A stretch of DNA of 54,184 nt from Hyphomicrobiales bacterium (GTDB lineage: Bacteria; Pseudomonadota; Alphaproteobacteria; Rhizobiales; Rhizobiaceae), in contig UBXM01000012.1 of NCBI GenBank assembly GCA_900469445.1, positions 1 to 54,184 on the forward strand, read 5' to 3'. Below are positions 52,382 through 54,184 of the stretch, piece after piece. A model generated the notes under the pieces. That model did no database searches. It saw nothing but the letters and a program-made list of their open reading frames with translations, and was not told the origin of the DNA. The position numbers were made by a program, and so were the translations under genes. Each line of letters starts with the position of its first letter. The first letter of the stretch is position 1.

Positions 52382-53605
52382 TCATATGGAAATCTGCGAC
52401 GCCGTCGGGGACGTCTCGAGCTTGGGCGTCACCATGTCGAAGAGGGGGAGCGATGCTGCGCCAAGAGCCGCCGTCAATTGTCCGGTTTTGCCTCGGATCA
52501 CGCGCGGAATATCGCGCTGTCTTCTACTGGCGACCGATGTCGGCAGGCTTCCCATCAGGCCTATGATGTCGTCGATAATAGCATCCGGCAGGGCCCCGCC
52601 GAGAACGATGGTCTGCGGATCGAGAATGTTCTCAAGCATAGCGATCATCGGCCCCAGGTGGATCACCGCCTCGTCCATCCACTCCTCGACTACCGGATGT
52701 CCGCTCCCATGGAGTTTTTCCAGATCGGCGACGGTCGTTCCGGAGACGCCATGCGCGAGGAGCTTTTCTCTCAGCACATAAACCGACGCATAGCCTTCCA
52801 GGCAACCGAACTGTCCGCATGACGGGCACGGCCTACCTTTCGGCACGACCGTGACGTGACCGATTTCGCCGGCATTGCCGAAAGCTCCGCGATAGGGCGT
52901 GCCGTCCTGAATGATGCCGAGGCCGATGCCTGCTCCGAAATAGACCATGCAGAAGTTTGAGATGGCCAGGCCTGCGCCGAAAAGGCGCTCACCGACAGCG
53001 GCTGCCGTGGCATCGTTTTCCACAATCACGGTCCGCCCGCAAGCCTCACCCAAGGCTTTGGCAGCATCAATTCCGGCCCACCCGGATAAGGTCGTGGGGC
53101 CAACGGATGTCATGCCGTCGACCTCAAACGGACCCGGCATCACGACGCCGATGCCGAGCAGTCTGGTCCTCGCGAGGTTTGCGACATGCTCAAGTTCGGA
53201 GGCAAAAACGGAAAGGATGTTGGCAGGTGTCGTGTCAGCGAGCGATATCACACTCTTCGCGCGGAGCTGCCCGGCGAGATCGAGGGCGACGGTTACCATA
53301 TGGTCCGCGGCGATTTCTACGCCTACCGTAACCCCACCTTCTGGATTGACGGCAAACTGGATCGGTGGCTGCCCGCGGCCAGACCGCAGGCGGCCCACCT
53401 CCATCAGGAAGCAGTCGTCGACCAGTTCGTCGACGATATTGGCAACCGCTTGGGCCGTGAGTTGGGTCAACTTGGCGATGTGAGCTCGGCCCAGCGAGCC
53501 ATGGCGACGGACGATATCCAGCACAACGCGCCGGTTGTGTTCGCGGCTTCGCTCCGGGTTTTTGCCAATGGCGACCGTGTGCCTGCCGTTGGTAGGTTTC
53601 GTCAT
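52382..53605 (-). CDS. ROK-family transcriptional repressor
   Basis: A 407-residue NagC/XylR-type ROK protein. The N-terminal winged helix (RRHGSLGRAHIAKLTQLTAQAVANIVDELV) is followed by the ROK sugar-sensing domain, with the ATPase-like motif TVGVEIAADHM, the VENDATAAAVGE region, GEIGHVTV and the zinc site CPSCGQFGCLEGYAS. The phosphate-binding glycines are partly altered, as in non-kinase ROK regulators. ATG at 53605 is preferred over a TTG at 53626. It heads the minus-strand operon with the PIG-L and EamA genes and is divergent from a sugar-binding-protein gene. The likely inducer is an imported sugar or its deacetylated product. Confidence 0.88.
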   Translation of the reverse strand: MTKPTNGRHTVAIGKNPERSREHNRRVVLDIVRRHGSLGRAHIAKLTQLTAQAVANIVDELVDDCFLMEVGRLRSGRGQPPIQFAVNPEGGVTVGVEIAADHMVTVALDLAGQLRAKSVISLADTTPANILSVFASELEHVANLARTRLLGIGVVMPGPFEVDGMTSVGPTTLSGWAGIDAAKALGEACGRTVIVENDATAAAVGERLFGAGLAISNFCMVYFGAGIGLGIIQDGTPYRGAFGNAGEIGHVTVVPKGRPCPSCGQFGCLEGYASVYVLREKLLAHGVSGTTVADLEKLHGSGHPVVEEWMDEAVIHLGPMIAMLENILDPQTIVLGGALPDAIIDDIIGLMGSLPTSVASRRQRDIPRVIRGKTGQLTAALGAASLPLFDMVTPKLETSPTASQISI

Positions 53606-53662
53606 GGTGGCGACCTTCGTTTGCAAAATTAATAACGCCCGAACTCAAAACAGCGCAATAGA

Positions 53663-53680
53663 ATAATTAAAGTAAATTAT
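53663..53680. promoter_or_regulatory. Candidate ROK operator, AT-rich inverted repeat
   Basis: ATAATT (53663-53668) and AATTAT (53675-53680) are perfect 6-bp inverted repeats with a 6-bp centre, inside a markedly AT-rich stretch that also holds TTGACA-like sequence (53685-53690). NagC/Mlc-type ROK regulators bind such AT-rich palindromes. It lies 58 bp upstream of the ROK ATG and about 190 bp before the binding-protein gene. Confidence 0.5.
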
Positions 53681-53870
53681 CTTATTGACAAATTACCTTG
53701 GTCGAGGAACCGTATGAAGGAGGGTTGCCAGATTACGTGCGACCCAATGAAGACGAGAATATTCGCTTTCGGCAATCATAAAAATGCACCGAGCCGACAC
53801 AGCGGTGAGCGGATGCAGGGAACAATCGCAGCCTAGGACCGGCGCGGCCGGCGGGCAAAAGGAGGGTCGC

Positions 53871-54184
53871 ATGCGCAAGGCAACTTTGTTCGCCGGTCTA
53901 CTCGCCGGTTTCAGCACGTTGGCGTTCAATTCCGCCCAGGCGGTCGAAATCGAATATTGGCAATATGTCTTCGATTCCCGCGTCAAGGCGATGGACCAGC
54001 TCATCGCGGAATTCCAGAAGGCCAATCCCGACATCACCGTCAAGCAGGTGACCTTTCCTTATGCCGACTATCAGACGCGTGTCATCGCCGCCAACATGGC
54101 AGGCAACGCGCCGGACGTGATGCAGCTCTTCTATGGCTGGCTGGACAAGTTTGCGGCGGGCGGCCTCCTGCAGCCGCTGCCGAA
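53871..54184 (+). CDS. Sugar ABC transporter binding protein (3' end outside window)
   Basis: The first 104 residues of a family-1 sugar-binding protein. Signal peptide: RKATLFAGLLAGFSTLAFNS, cleavage near AQAVE, then VEIEYWQYVFDSRVKAMDQL, FQKANPDITVKQVTF and NAPDVMQLFYGW, the typical start of UgpB/MalE-like proteins. AAAGGAGGG precedes the ATG at 53871. It is divergent from the ROK/PIG-L/EamA operon, so further transporter genes probably follow beyond 54184. The ligand may be an N-acetylated sugar or glycoside, inferred from the deacetylase alongside. Confidence 0.88.
   Translation, partial: MRKATLFAGLLAGFSTLAFNSAQAVEIEYWQYVFDSRVKAMDQLIAEFQKANPDITVKQVTFPYADYQTRVIAANMAGNAPDVMQLFYGWLDKFAAGGLLQPLP

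Overview
The window reads as a chromosome-scale accessory segment of a rhizobial alphaproteobacterium, most likely Rhizobium/Agrobacterium. The basis is the high-GC codon use, the density of ABC uptake operons each with its own repressor, the nasTS-nrtABC-nirBD-nasA-cysG gene order, a rhizobial-type palindromic intergenic repeat inside the nitrate operon, and a polyol cluster matching the known D-altritol/galactitol genes of Agrobacterium. No replication, conjugation, phage, transposase, tRNA, rRNA or CRISPR feature was recognised.

Layout. (1) 1-7048: polyol/D-tagatose catabolism. A PF08013 protein and a PfkB kinase lie on the minus strand; a solute-binding protein, an SDR polyol dehydrogenase, a zinc dehydrogenase and a LacI regulator lie on the plus strand. 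No permease or ATPase accompanies the binding protein. (2) 7049-7717: no supportable gene. (3) 7718-20415: nitrate assimilation, with two sigma-54 promoters, a small membrane protein, NasT, NasS, a leader RNA with ANTAR-type hairpins and a terminator, NrtABC, NirBD, NasA and a CysG fusion. (4) 20632-27984: Fe(III)-siderophore uptake, with an ABC importer, a TonB receptor on the opposite strand and an AraC regulator. (5) 28841-37931: IclR regulator divergent from a family-5 binding protein, an alpha/beta hydrolase, a cytoplasmic gamma-glutamyltransferase-family enzyme and DppBCDF-type transporter parts. (6) 38197-48760: GntR/FCD regulator, DapA-family lyase and enolase-superfamily dehydratase, divergent from a second family-5 ABC importer and a cytoplasmic GH3 glycosidase. 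(7) 49074-54184: EamA transporter, an 800-residue PIG-L deacetylase and a ROK repressor, divergent from a sugar-binding protein cut by the window end.

How they work together. Region 1 would oxidise hexitols to D-tagatose, phosphorylate it and epimerise it to fructose 6-phosphate. Region 3 imports nitrate, reduces it to ammonium with cytoplasmic NAD(P)H-linked enzymes and supplies siroheme. It appears controlled twice: by sigma-54/NtrC (nitrogen limitation) and by NasS/NasT antitermination (nitrate). Region 4 scavenges a siderophore; no biosynthesis genes are present. Regions 5, 6 and 7 each combine an importer or part of one, a cytoplasmic hydrolase and a local regulator. Their substrates are not fixed by sequence, and they are the best candidates for undescribed catabolic systems.

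Most useful new observations: the sigma-54 promoters and ANTAR-like leader; a small three-helix membrane protein coupled to nasT; the cytosolic gamma-glutamyl/ester hydrolase pair in the dpp-type operon; the GH3 plus sugar-acid dehydratase combination (possibly aldobionate catabolism); the giant PIG-L protein; and inverted-repeat operators next to most local regulators.
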